Assembly (NCBI GenBank): GCA_003448025.1
Contig: DLXL01000612.1
Coordinates: 1 to 6,016 of the forward strand
Length of the DNA: 6,016 nt
From: Saprospirales bacterium
GTDB taxonomy: Bacteria; Bacteroidota; Bacteroidia; Chitinophagales; Saprospiraceae
Direction: 5' to 3'
A program made the position numbers and the translations under genes. Positions 1-6,016 of this stretch are shown one piece after another. The notes beneath the pieces were generated by a model. The model worked only from the letters and a program-made list of their open reading frames with translations. It searched no databases and was not told the origin of the DNA. How positions within the stretch are numbered: the first letter of the stretch is position 1; each line of letters opens with the position of its first letter.

Positions 1-876
1 ACGGGTATTCATTTCCATGAAGTAGAAATTCCGGTATTTGTCTACCAGAAACTCAATGGTTCCCACGCCTTCATAGTTGATGGCATTGCAGGCTTTGATA
101 GCCGCTTCGCCCATTTTTTCCCGAAGTTCAGGAGTCATGAAAGGAGACGGGCTTTCCTCAACCAGCTTTTGGTGACGACGTTGAATGGAGCAGTCGCGTT
201 CGGAGAGGTGACAAGCTTTGCCAAATTGATCGCCGGCCACCTGAATTTCAATGTGGCGTGGCTCCTCGATATATTTCTCCATGTAAATACCGTCGTTGGA
301 GAAAGAGGCTTTGGCTTCACGGCGAGCGGTGTCCCATTGGTTTTCAAACTCTTCCGGTTTCCAGACGATACGCATCCCTTTACCACCACCACCTGCAGTG
401 GCTTTAAGGATCACAGGGTAGCCAATTTCAGCGGCCATTTTCAGACCGGCTTTTACGTCTGTGAGCAGGCCCTCGGTGCCAGGCACACAAGGCACACCGG
501 CTTTGAGCATGGTTTCTTTGGCCGTGATTTTATCACCCATTTTCCGGATTTGATCCGGCGTAGGGCCGATGAATTTCACGCCATATTGTTTGCAAACCTC
601 TGCAAAAGCAGCGTTTTCCGACAAAAAGCCATACCCCGGATGAATAGCATCCGCATTGGTGATCTCCACTGCAGCCATGATACGCGGAACGTTCAGATAG
701 CTTTCCGTAGAAGATGGTGGACCAATACAAACCGCTTCGTCGGCAAAGCGTACGTGCAGGCTGTCGCGGTCGGCAGTAGAATAGATCGCCACCGTTTTGA
801 TGCCCATTTCTTTACAGGTCCGGATCACGCGCAGGGCAATTTCCCCCCGGTTGGCAATGAGTATTTTTTTAAACAT
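1..876 (-). CDS. accC: Biotin carboxylase subunit of acetyl-CoA carboxylase (AccC), 3' part missing
   Basis: AccC carboxylates the biotin on BCCP using ATP and bicarbonate, the first half-reaction of acetyl-CoA carboxylase in the cytoplasm. The frame is open from an ATG at 876 to the left edge, giving 292 residues of a family usually about 450 long. Visible are the N-terminal [16 protein letters not shown] motif, [10 protein letters not shown] (about 82-91), MGDK with Lys116, the glycine-rich ATP-grasp loop after Lys158 (TAGGGGKGM, 160-168), [13 protein letters not shown] (about 225-237) and the metal-binding EMNTR at the very edge. Glu275 and Glu288 fit the metal-binding glutamates of the E. 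coli enzyme and the last codon fits its catalytic Arg292. It starts 10 bases after the accB stop with an A-rich leader and no Shine-Dalgarno, so the two are almost certainly one operon. Propionyl-, pyruvate- or other acyl-CoA carboxylases share this fold, but a free-standing accB just upstream favours AccC. The missing end is due only to the window edge. Confidence 0.97.
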   Translation of the reverse strand, partial: MFKKILIANRGEIALRVIRTCKEMGIKTVAIYSTADRDSLHVRFADEAVCIGPPSSTESYLNVPRIMAAVEITNADAIHPGYGFLSENAAFAEVCKQYGVKFIGPTPDQIRKMGDKITAKETMLKAGVPCVPGTEGLLTDVKAGLKMAAEIGYPVILKATAGGGGKGMRIVWKPEEFENQWDTARREAKASFSNDGIYMEKYIEEPRHIEIQVAGDQFGKACHLSERDCSIQRRHQKLVEESPSPFMTPELREKMGEAAIKACNAINYEGVGTIEFLVDKYRNFYFMEMNTR

Positions 877-886
877 CTTTTTTTAA

Positions 887-1384
887 TCAGGCTGGTTCAA
901 CCAGGAAAAGTGGTTGTTCGTATTCCACAGGAGAGGCATCCTCCACCAGGATTTTAACCACTTTGCCTTTTACTTCCGATTCGATCTCGTTAAAGAGTTT
1001 CATGGCCTCGATGATGCAAACTTTGGTGCCTGCATCAACGGTGTCGCCAATTTTGACAAACGGAGGCTTGTCAGGCCCGCCACTGCGGTAAAAAGTACCA
1101 ACCATTGGCGATTTAATGGCAACATACTTGGAATCGTCAGATACCGGAGCAGCTGCTGGTGTTTCCGCTTTAGGGGCTGGCGCCGGCGCAGCGGCAGGTG
1201 CCGGTGCAGCAACCGGCATAGTCATCACCGGTTGAGGGGCAGCCACCATTACCGGTGAAGCGCCTTCAATTGAAGCGCTTTGATTGCGAATGACAAGCTT
1301 GAAATCGCCTTCTTTGAGGCTGAACTCAGAAAGCTTGTGCTTACTCACCATTCGGATGAGTTCTTGAATCTGGTTGAAATCCAT
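887..1384 (-). CDS. accB: Biotin carboxyl carrier protein of acetyl-CoA carboxylase (AccB/BCCP)
   Basis: BCCP carries covalently bound biotin between the biotin carboxylase and carboxyltransferase sites of acetyl-CoA carboxylase. The 165-residue product has the usual layout: an N-terminal helical region (MDFNQIQELIRMVSKHKLSE, 1-20) that in the family binds AccC, a mobile Ala/Pro-rich linker (about 47-80), and a biotinyl domain (about 86-163). The biotin site is EAMKL with Lys129 as the modified residue. The SPMVGTFYR stretch (92-100) followed by SGGPDKPP matches the 'thumb' insertion typical of true bacterial BCCP, which simple biotinyl/lipoyl domains lack. I chose the ATG at 1384 because BCCP proteins begin with this helix. 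The frame stays open upstream to a TTG at 1459, but those 25 residues look nothing like the family. The stop is 10 bases before accC. No clear promoter is seen in the spacer back to gcvT. Confidence 0.95.
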   Translation of the reverse strand: MDFNQIQELIRMVSKHKLSEFSLKEGDFKLVIRNQSASIEGASPVMVAAPQPVMTMPVAAPAPAAAPAPAPKAETPAAAPVSDDSKYVAIKSPMVGTFYRSGGPDKPPFVKIGDTVDAGTKVCIIEAMKLFNEIESEVKGKVVKILVEDASPVEYEQPLFLVEPA

Positions 1385-1484
1385 ATGACTGGCAAGTTGA
1401 ATATATGCGACTTTGCAGTTAGAGCTTTTCGGGGCGTAAAGGAAAGAAGATTTTAACAATCCGAGCTACCTTTCATTCACTCAT

Positions 1485-2612
1485 TTATACGCCTGGTTCT
1501 ACGAATGGCAATTTAGCAACCACTGCTTCCAGTTTTTTCCCACCAACTACAATAGCGATTTTGGAACCTGGCTCAGCGTACTTTAACTTTACATAGCCGG
1601 TTCCTATCGGTTTGTCGAGCGTTGGAGAATGGGTGCCCGATGTAACTACGCCGATGGCAGCCCCACGACGGCTTTCAATGGCGTATCCATGACGGGGTAC
1701 ACGGCGTTCACCATCCAGTACAAATCCTACCAAACGGCGTTTAACGCCCTCTGATTTTTGCTTTTGGAATTTCGCTTTTGAAGGAAAATCAGCGGCTTTA
1801 TTCAATTTGGTAATCCAGCCCAAACCTGCTTCGATAGGGCTTGTTTTATCATCAATATCATTGCCATAAAGGCAATATCCCATTTCCAGACGAAGGGTGT
1901 CGCGGGCGCCGAGGCCGCAAGGTTTGATGCCGTGCTTTTCACCCGCCTTGAAGATTTTATCCCATATTTTGGCGATGTCTTTGTTGCGGGCATAAATCTC
2001 AAATCCTCCTGAACCGGTATAACCCGTTGCAGAAACGATTACATTTTTACATCCTGCGAACTTGCCTCTGCGGAAAGAGTAGTACTCAATGCTTCCAAGG
2101 TCAATATCCGTAAGTTTTTTCAGCGCATCCACTACTTTGGGTCCTTGTACGGCAATCAAACCAGTTTTAGCAGAAATATTCTGCATTTTGACCTGGAATC
2201 CGCGCGAAAGACGCTTTAGCCAGCGCCAGTCTTTGATCTCATTGCTGGCATTTACCACCAGCATATACGACTGTTCTCCTTCAACGGTCATTTCCGGAGC
2301 ATCATCCAGTCTGTAAACCAACAGATCGTCCACGATCCCCCCTTTTTTATTGGGCATGCAGGAGTACTGGATTTGTCCTGGCTTCAATTTGGATAGATCG
2401 TTACTGGTTGCGCTTTGCAAAAACGCCGTTGCGTCTTTTCCCTTGACAATAAACTCTCCCATGTGACTAACATCAAACGCGCCCAATGCTTTCCTGACGG
2501 CATGATGTTCCTCTGTGATGGTGGTATAGGAAATGGGCATATTATAGCCCGCAAACTCAGCCATTTTAGCCCCCAGGGCTATGTGTTTTTCCGTTAATGG
2601 TGTGGATTTCAT
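1485..2612 (-). CDS. gcvT: Aminomethyltransferase, glycine cleavage system T-protein
   Basis: GcvT releases ammonia from the aminomethyl-lipoyl arm of the H-protein and passes the one-carbon unit to tetrahydrofolate, making 5,10-methylene-THF. The 375 residues match the usual full length (about 360-375). Recognisable stretches are the N-terminal FAGYNMPISY (20-29), FDVSHMGEF (46-54), GGIVDDLLVYR (91-101, whose second Asp, D96, fits the catalytic aspartate of the family), GYTGSGGFEIY (197-207, folate-pocket region), GLGARDTLRLEMGY (233-246) and the C-terminal barrel with GVVTSGTHSPTL (321-332). The ATG at 2612 gives the standard N-terminus; the leader is A-rich without Shine-Dalgarno, as expected for Bacteroidota. 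The neighbours are unrelated to glycine cleavage: a peptidase gene 39 bases upstream and accBC 100 bases downstream, so the other gcv genes must lie elsewhere. YgfZ-like folate proteins are related, but the full set of T-protein motifs argues against that. Confidence 0.97.
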   Translation of the reverse strand: MKSTPLTEKHIALGAKMAEFAGYNMPISYTTITEEHHAVRKALGAFDVSHMGEFIVKGKDATAFLQSATSNDLSKLKPGQIQYSCMPNKKGGIVDDLLVYRLDDAPEMTVEGEQSYMLVVNASNEIKDWRWLKRLSRGFQVKMQNISAKTGLIAVQGPKVVDALKKLTDIDLGSIEYYSFRRGKFAGCKNVIVSATGYTGSGGFEIYARNKDIAKIWDKIFKAGEKHGIKPCGLGARDTLRLEMGYCLYGNDIDDKTSPIEAGLGWITKLNKAADFPSKAKFQKQKSEGVKRRLVGFVLDGERRVPRHGYAIESRRGAAIGVVTSGTHSPTLDKPIGTGYVKLKYAEPGSKIAIVVGGKKLEAVVAKLPFVEPGV

Positions 2613-2629
2613 TTTGATGCTAATGCTTT

Positions 2630-2650
2630 AAAATTGGTTGGGCTCAACCA
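2630..2650 (-). terminator. Probable weak intrinsic terminator after the C1B peptidase gene
   Basis: Read on the minus strand, a perfect 6-bp stem TGGTTG/CAACCA with the 4-base loop AGCC (2635-2650) begins one base after the peptidase TAA and is followed by ATTTT. The position fits a terminator; the stem is short and the T run is only four, so it would be weak. It lies in the 39-base gap before gcvT and could instead sit in the gcvT leader. Confidence 0.5.
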
Positions 2651-2651
2651 G

Positions 2652-3947
2652 TTAATTATCGGAAGATTTTTTAGCCGGAGCTTTGGTAGCCGGGGTTAAC
2701 GTTTTTTGGGCTGGACTGGACTTAAGTGTGGGTGACGGACGCAGGTCCATTTCCGGCGAACGACCTGGTCTGGCTCGAATATCGCTTTTTTCAATAGTTA
2801 CTTCACCTTCTTTCAAGCCCAGCCGTTTGGCTACATCATCCGGCAGGGCATCTTTGTGAACGGTAAAGGAAATGGTATTTTGTCGCATAAATGCTTCAGA
2901 GCAGTATACATATCCTTTATTTTCAGAAATTTCGCCCCAGGAATTTTTCACAACATAATACAAACCTGAATGTGTTTCATCCAACAACCCAACGATGTGC
3001 ATCAGGTGGTCGTCGGTGGTTATTTGCTGATCGAACAGTTTTTGTCTTGATTCCTGAGTGATTTTGGTTTCAGGCTCCCAAATTTTGAAGGTATTGGATG
3101 CTGCGATCCCGTCTTTTTCTCTCATTGGAGTTGCGGGAACGATGGCCAGACCATTTTGTGCAGAAAATCCCTCATTACTTACATCGGCATCCCATTCAAC
3201 CGTATAACCCAACTCAATGGAATTTTTTGCACAACGCATCATATCACTCAGTGGAACATTGTACATGGCTCCATTTGCCCAGTTATCAGGCACTTCCAAT
3301 ATGAATTTTCCCCAAAAAGGATGATGGGTAAAGGAGGTTACCGTAATATAATCTGCTGGTTTCAGCCCCAGGTAATCAAGGTAAGAGCTGGGCGTGAACA
3401 CTACATTGGCGTAGTCGAATTTGGTGGGTACTTTGCCGAATTCTTCATCCAGCGCCTGTTCAATTTTATTTAGCCAATCAGCATCCAATTTGCCATCTTT
3501 ACCTTGTTTCACAAAGTCCTGACATAAATTGCGCAACGTCTTTTCAATTTTACCATGGTTCAGAGGTGCAGAAGGATCTTTCCGTCCCGGATAGATACTT
3601 TCCGGCACGATACCGTAGCGCTCCACCGCAATCAGAACATCATGTGCCAATCCGCCTTCAGTCAGCTGGGCATTGCCCTGGCGGCGTACATAGTTTTCGC
3701 ATTTCATGCGGTAGATGTGCCGCACCACATACATTTCAGACAAATCCACTTCTTTTTTCCCAACACGCATGAGTTCACTTTCCAGGAAAGAGAGTGTGCT
3801 AAAGGCCCAGCAGGTGCCGGTTTGAGCCTGATTTTTCACCGAAGTAGCATTCAGGCGTTTGTGTTCCTTGAAATCGTAAGGAGTATTTTGAGCAGAAAGG
3901 GCCGTAAAAAAGGCAAAAAAGAGCAACAATGACAGAGATTTTCTCAT
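2652..3947 (-). CDS. Secreted papain-like cysteine peptidase, C1B (aminopeptidase C/bleomycin hydrolase) type, with a C-terminal tail
   Basis: A 431-residue C1-family peptidase. Residues 1-19 form a signal peptide (MRK, a Leu/Phe-rich core, ALSA before QN) with no lipobox Cys, so export to the periplasm or beyond is predicted. The catalytic set is complete: Gln40 and Cys46 in NQAQTGTCWAFS, His317 in TTDDHLMHIVG, and Asn335 in VVKNSWGE. SEMYVVRHIY (70-79), THHPFWGKFILEVPDNW (207-223) and VHKDALP (363-369) resemble the aminopeptidase C group found in Bacteroidota, so cleavage of peptides, perhaps from the N-terminus, is inferred from the family. In that group the protein normally ends near KRLGL (375-379). 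Here about 50 more residues follow, the last 40 or so rich in Pro, Ser, Ala, Thr and Lys and probably disordered. The ATG at 3947 is fixed by the signal peptide. It is probably its own transcription unit, 93 bases after the LytTR gene. I give no symbol because the exported form may not be a pepC orthologue. Confidence 0.93.
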   Translation of the reverse strand: MRKSLSLLLFFAFFTALSAQNTPYDFKEHKRLNATSVKNQAQTGTCWAFSTLSFLESELMRVGKKEVDLSEMYVVRHIYRMKCENYVRRQGNAQLTEGGLAHDVLIAVERYGIVPESIYPGRKDPSAPLNHGKIEKTLRNLCQDFVKQGKDGKLDADWLNKIEQALDEEFGKVPTKFDYANVVFTPSSYLDYLGLKPADYITVTSFTHHPFWGKFILEVPDNWANGAMYNVPLSDMMRCAKNSIELGYTVEWDADVSNEGFSAQNGLAIVPATPMREKDGIAASNTFKIWEPETKITQESRQKLFDQQITTDDHLMHIVGLLDETHSGLYYVVKNSWGEISENKGYVYCSEAFMRQNTISFTVHKDALPDDVAKRLGLKEGEVTIEKSDIRARPGRSPEMDLRPSPTLKSSPAQKTLTPATKAPAKKSSDN

Positions 3948-4010
3948 ATCGAATTCAGTAGCTTTACTTTATTGGGCTGCAAGGTAGCGAGAATTGCACA
4001 GAATGGAGCA

Positions 4011-4033
4011 GGTCGGTGTTTTCAGCACAGACC
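4011..4033 (-). terminator. Hairpin after the LytTR gene, possible transcript end
   Basis: On the minus strand GGTCTGTG and CACCGACC pair over 8 positions with one mismatch around the 7-base loop CTGAAAA, starting 7 bases after the LytTR stop codon. No T run follows, so it is not a standard intrinsic terminator. It may mark or protect the 3' end of the operon transcript, or be an operator-like inverted repeat for the divergent spacing ahead of the peptidase gene. The role is uncertain. Confidence 0.35.
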
Positions 4034-4040
4034 AACCCTT

Positions 4041-4901
4041 TTATTTCAGGCGCATTTTCACCTCCTCATTGAGCCCGCGTGATACAGGTATGGTTTCTTC
4101 AATCCCGGACAAATGAAGGCGATATCCCTGCGCATTGCCACTGACCTTTTCTACCAGATCGAAATTGACCAGATAGGTGCGATGGCAGCGAAAAAGGAAA
4201 TCATACTGCTTCAGACTATCCTCCATTTTTCTCATGGTTGTTCGCAATAACCTGCGTTTAAACACACCCTTCTCAAAGTAGTTCACCTGAACATAATTAT
4301 CCTGGGCTTCCAGAAAGGCAATATTTGCTACATCTATTTGAAGCATCTCCTGCTGATTTTCACCGTATAAAGTCACCTGATGGTGTTGGGTATGGGTACC
4401 AGGCTCGGGATGGATCGCGGCAGCTTCCTCTGCATACTTTTTTTGCAATTTAACAACACTTAAAAAAGCTCCGAACACGGTAGGGAAAATACCAACAGCT
4501 ACAGTAAATACCTGCCACATCAGAAAGGAATACCAGGTAACAGGCGCCTGGTAGAGCAGTTGGCCTAAAAGCATATTCGCCAGTCCAATACAAAACAAGA
4601 AAAACAGATTGAAAAGAATTTCTTTCCAGGCACGCCACTCCATTTCGTTAAATATTGCAGGGAATGCTCTGCATAACAGCTGCATCAAAAGCGTAACCGC
4701 AAAAGTGACCAGTCCAAAAGCAAAGCAATAGGTTAAATAGCGCCATTCCTGGCCTTCGTCTACCGTGGTACCAAATGGTTTGAAAAAAAACAGGAAAGCT
4801 GTTACGAATAGTCCGGCCCAAAAACCGTTTCGCAGGCCTTTTGACCACCTCAATTCAAAAGGATAAGGCTGAAAAAGCCAGGGGAATTGTGTTTTCAACA
4901 T
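4041..4901 (-). CDS. Four-helix membrane protein with C-terminal LytTR DNA-binding domain
   Basis: A probable membrane-bound transcription regulator of 286 residues. Four hydrophobic segments lie at about 25-43, 54-77, 95-116 and 127-149; a short linker with several His (about 164-174) leads to a LytTR domain (about 175-285). LytTR hallmarks are FLEAQDNYVQV (196-206), RTTMRKME (220-227), FLFRCHRTYLVN (235-246) and IPVSRG (271-276). LytTR domains bind DNA direct repeats through beta strands. No receiver domain is present, so control would come through the membrane part or a partner, not phosphorylation. I chose the ATG at 4901, 14 bases after the upstream stop. A TTG at 4913 in the same frame would add four residues and leave a 2-base gap, but ATG starts dominate in Bacteroidota. 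The short distance to the TonB-domain gene implies cotranscription and possibly a joint function. Target genes and signal cannot be read from the sequence. Confidence 0.92.
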   Translation of the reverse strand: MLKTQFPWLFQPYPFELRWSKGLRNGFWAGLFVTAFLFFFKPFGTTVDEGQEWRYLTYCFAFGLVTFAVTLLMQLLCRAFPAIFNEMEWRAWKEILFNLFFLFCIGLANMLLGQLLYQAPVTWYSFLMWQVFTVAVGIFPTVFGAFLSVVKLQKKYAEEAAAIHPEPGTHTQHHQVTLYGENQQEMLQIDVANIAFLEAQDNYVQVNYFEKGVFKRRLLRTTMRKMEDSLKQYDFLFRCHRTYLVNFDLVEKVSGNAQGYRLHLSGIEETIPVSRGLNEEVKMRLK

Positions 4902-4915
4902 AGGGTATTTCAAAC

Positions 4916-5989
4916 CTATCGAACAAAGGGAATATCAACCGCCAGGGTATCATTTTGACCTGGGCTCCAGCGGTATTGCTCAATTAACCTCCGGGCAGCC
5001 TCATCACAACCAAATCCGAGTGGTTTCAGGATGAAAAAGTCCTTTGGTTGGCCATTTTTATCCACCAGGAAACGGATGCGGACAATACCGGAAACATTGT
5101 TTTGACGTGCCTGTTCTGGCAATCTGGCATTTTGGCGAAGGTATTCATTAAAAGCATCCCAACCTCCGGATGGTTGTGCTTCTGCAGTGCCAGAAGGTTT
5201 GGGCTTTGCTGATTCGGCTTTAGGCTGAGACTTTGCTTTTTTTGCTTCCACATCCTTCTTAGGAGGAATCATATTTCCGTAACGCAGATCTACATCATCC
5301 AACGCTTCCTCTACTTTGGCCATTTCCGCTTCCCTGGACTCTTTGTCAGCCATGCCGACAGCTGGCTCTGGCGCTGCTGTAACAGGCAGAGCAACAAGGG
5401 AATCAAGGTCTGCCATGGTTGGGTAGCGTCTGCCCGGCTCAGCCGTTTGACTCAGGAAGGCGCCTTCGACATCCCTGGCCACAATTGCCTCGCGCCCCCG
5501 GGCGGGTGCAACAGCCAGGTCAGGTTCCGCAGCGCTTAGTCCACCACTGTTATCTGCAGAAGAAGGTGCATCTGTCAGATCAGGTTCTGCAGCGCTTAGT
5601 CCATCACTGCTATCTGCAGAGGAAGATGGTACCGGAGGGGCTGATTCAGTAGCCAGAGCTTCCTGCTTGGCAGCATTTTCCGTGGAAGGTATAAGCCACA
5701 CAACCGCAACTACCAACAATATCACTGCTGCAACAGCCATCAAAAGTTGCGGCATTAGTACCCTCTTAGCGGTACCGGTTCGTTCCTTCAATCGCCTTTG
5801 GAGTGAGGCCAGATGTTTGGCATGATCTACTTCCGGCATAGCCATAAACCCTTCCACCGATTCGCGACGGAAGTCGTCAGAACCGGTCAACAACTGCATT
5901 TCCTGCTCATCAGCACTGGTAAAATCTCCCGATTGCCAGCGCTCCAGCAGTTCAAGCAGCCTCTTGTCGTTGTCGTAAGGGTTGGCCAT
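4916..5989 (-). CDS. Inner-membrane protein with anti-sigma-like N-terminus and C-terminal TonB domain
   Basis: A 357-residue protein in four parts. Residues 1-78 are cytoplasmic, helical and charged; LLELLERWQSGDFTSADEQE, SVEGFMAMPE and HAKHLASLQRRLKER resemble N-termini of Bacteroidota proteins often encoded next to ECF sigma factors. One membrane helix spans about 79-100. A long low-complexity periplasmic linker (101-275) starts Ala/Ser/Pro-rich with a duplicated 20-residue unit (123-142, 143-162) and ends Lys/Pro-rich (242-268). A TonB_C domain fills 276-357: SGIVRIRFLVDKNGQPKDF, GCDEAARRLIEQYRWSPG and the final VDIPFVR. TonB_C domains touch outer-membrane receptors, so energy transduction or signal transfer across the envelope is likely. 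Classical TonB has only a short cytoplasmic end, so this one probably has an extra signalling role (inference). An in-frame TAA two codons upstream fixes the ATG at 5989 as the first possible start. The LytTR gene follows closely. What lies upstream is outside the window. Confidence 0.9.
   Translation of the reverse strand: MANPYDNDKRLLELLERWQSGDFTSADEQEMQLLTGSDDFRRESVEGFMAMPEVDHAKHLASLQRRLKERTGTAKRVLMPQLLMAVAAVILLVVAVVWLIPSTENAAKQEALATESAPPVPSSSADSSDGLSAAEPDLTDAPSSADNSGGLSAAEPDLAVAPARGREAIVARDVEGAFLSQTAEPGRRYPTMADLDSLVALPVTAAPEPAVGMADKESREAEMAKVEEALDDVDLRYGNMIPPKKDVEAKKAKSQPKAESAKPKPSGTAEAQPSGGWDAFNEYLRQNARLPEQARQNNVSGIVRIRFLVDKNGQPKDFFILKPLGFGCDEAARRLIEQYRWSPGQNDTLAVDIPFVR
5521..5626 (-). 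repeat. Two-copy 60-bp imperfect tandem repeat inside the TonB-domain gene
   Basis: Bases 5521-5566 and 5581-5626 align at an exact 60-base offset with 4 mismatches in 46 positions; similarity fades on either side. The period is a multiple of three, so the frame is kept, and it encodes two 20-residue units sharing the core GLSAAEPDL (residues 123-142 and 143-162) in the periplasmic linker. It looks like a duplication that lengthened the spacer between the membrane helix and the TonB domain. Confidence 0.9.
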
Positions 5990-5995
5990 AATTTA

Positions 5996-6016
5996 CGGTG
6001 GACGGTAGACGGTGGA
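5996..6016. repeat. Heptanucleotide tandem repeat, three copies, running off the window
   Basis: Three 7-base units follow each other: cggtgga (5996-6002), cggtaga (6003-6009) and cggtgga (6010-6016); on the gene strand each unit reads TCYACCG. The array reaches the window edge, so its true length is unknown. It ends 6 bases before the ATG of the TonB-domain gene, in its 5' leader. An in-frame TAA sits between array and ATG, so the repeat is not part of that reading frame. Confidence 0.85.

Noticed and set aside
892..904. Palindrome CTGGTT-c-AACCAG in the last codons of accB
   Set aside because: It lies in coding sequence for the conserved C-terminal end of BCCP and has a one-base centre that cannot form a good hairpin loop; probably chance.
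169..957. Long plus-strand open frame (262 codons)
   Set aside because: It lies opposite accC and the end of accB, both supported by strong family motifs. Its translation shows no recognisable domain, so it is a shadow of the codon structure on the other strand.
1385..1459. Longer accB form starting at a TTG (position 1459)
   Set aside because: The extra 25 residues do not resemble any BCCP N-terminus, and the ATG at 1384 begins exactly at the conserved first helix.
3555..3932. Plus-strand open frame opposite the peptidase gene
   Set aside because: It is antisense to the signal peptide and catalytic Cys region of a well-supported gene and shows no family resemblance.
3978..3986. TACCTTGCA on the minus strand, near the Bacteroidota -7 promoter element TAnnTTTG, ahead of the peptidase gene
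   Set aside because: It is one T short of the consensus and no TTG-type -33 element is found 19-21 bases upstream.
4902..4913. TTG start for the LytTR protein at 4913
   Set aside because: It adds only four residues and an ATG follows at 4901. It remains possible because it would give a 2-base gap to the upstream stop, but it is less likely.

Overview
The window looks like chromosomal DNA of a member of the Bacteroidota, most likely a Saprospiria-type lineage. The reasons are the TonB_C protein with an anti-sigma-like N-terminus, the membrane-anchored LytTR protein, the secreted C1B peptidase of the Bacteroidota type, start codons with A-rich leaders and no clear Shine-Dalgarno sequence, and mid-range base composition. 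The phylum is a fairly firm inference; the class is tentative. All six genes lie on the minus strand, so transcription runs from the right end of the window to the left. Gene-free spacers are short (100 bases at most) and no RNA gene, mobile element or CRISPR array is visible.

Right part (4041-6016), in transcription order. A three-copy 7-bp repeat runs off the window edge and ends 6 bases before the start of a 357-residue inner-membrane protein. That protein has an anti-sigma-like cytoplasmic N-terminus, one membrane helix, a long low-complexity periplasmic linker containing a 60-bp tandem duplication, and a C-terminal TonB domain. Fourteen bases after its stop begins a four-helix membrane protein with a C-terminal LytTR DNA-binding domain. 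The close spacing suggests one operon: a putative envelope-signalling pair. An imperfect hairpin follows the LytTR stop codon.

Middle (2652-3947). A secreted papain-like peptidase of the aminopeptidase C/bleomycin hydrolase type (C1B) has a signal peptide, a complete Gln-Cys-His-Asn catalytic set and an extra Pro/Ser/Lys-rich C-terminal tail. A perfect 6-bp hairpin followed by a short T run lies directly after its stop codon.

Left part (1-2612). Housekeeping metabolism: gcvT (T-protein of the glycine cleavage system), a 100-bp spacer with no recognised signal, then accB and accC, 10 bases apart. AccB (biotin carboxyl carrier protein) and AccC (biotin carboxylase) form the first half-reaction of acetyl-CoA carboxylase, which starts fatty-acid synthesis. 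accC is cut by the left edge at residue 292.

The metabolic genes are ordinary. The points worth a second look are the TonB_C/LytTR pair, the repeat inside the TonB linker, the heptamer array at its start codon, and the tailed peptidase. I see no strong evidence for a wholly new system.
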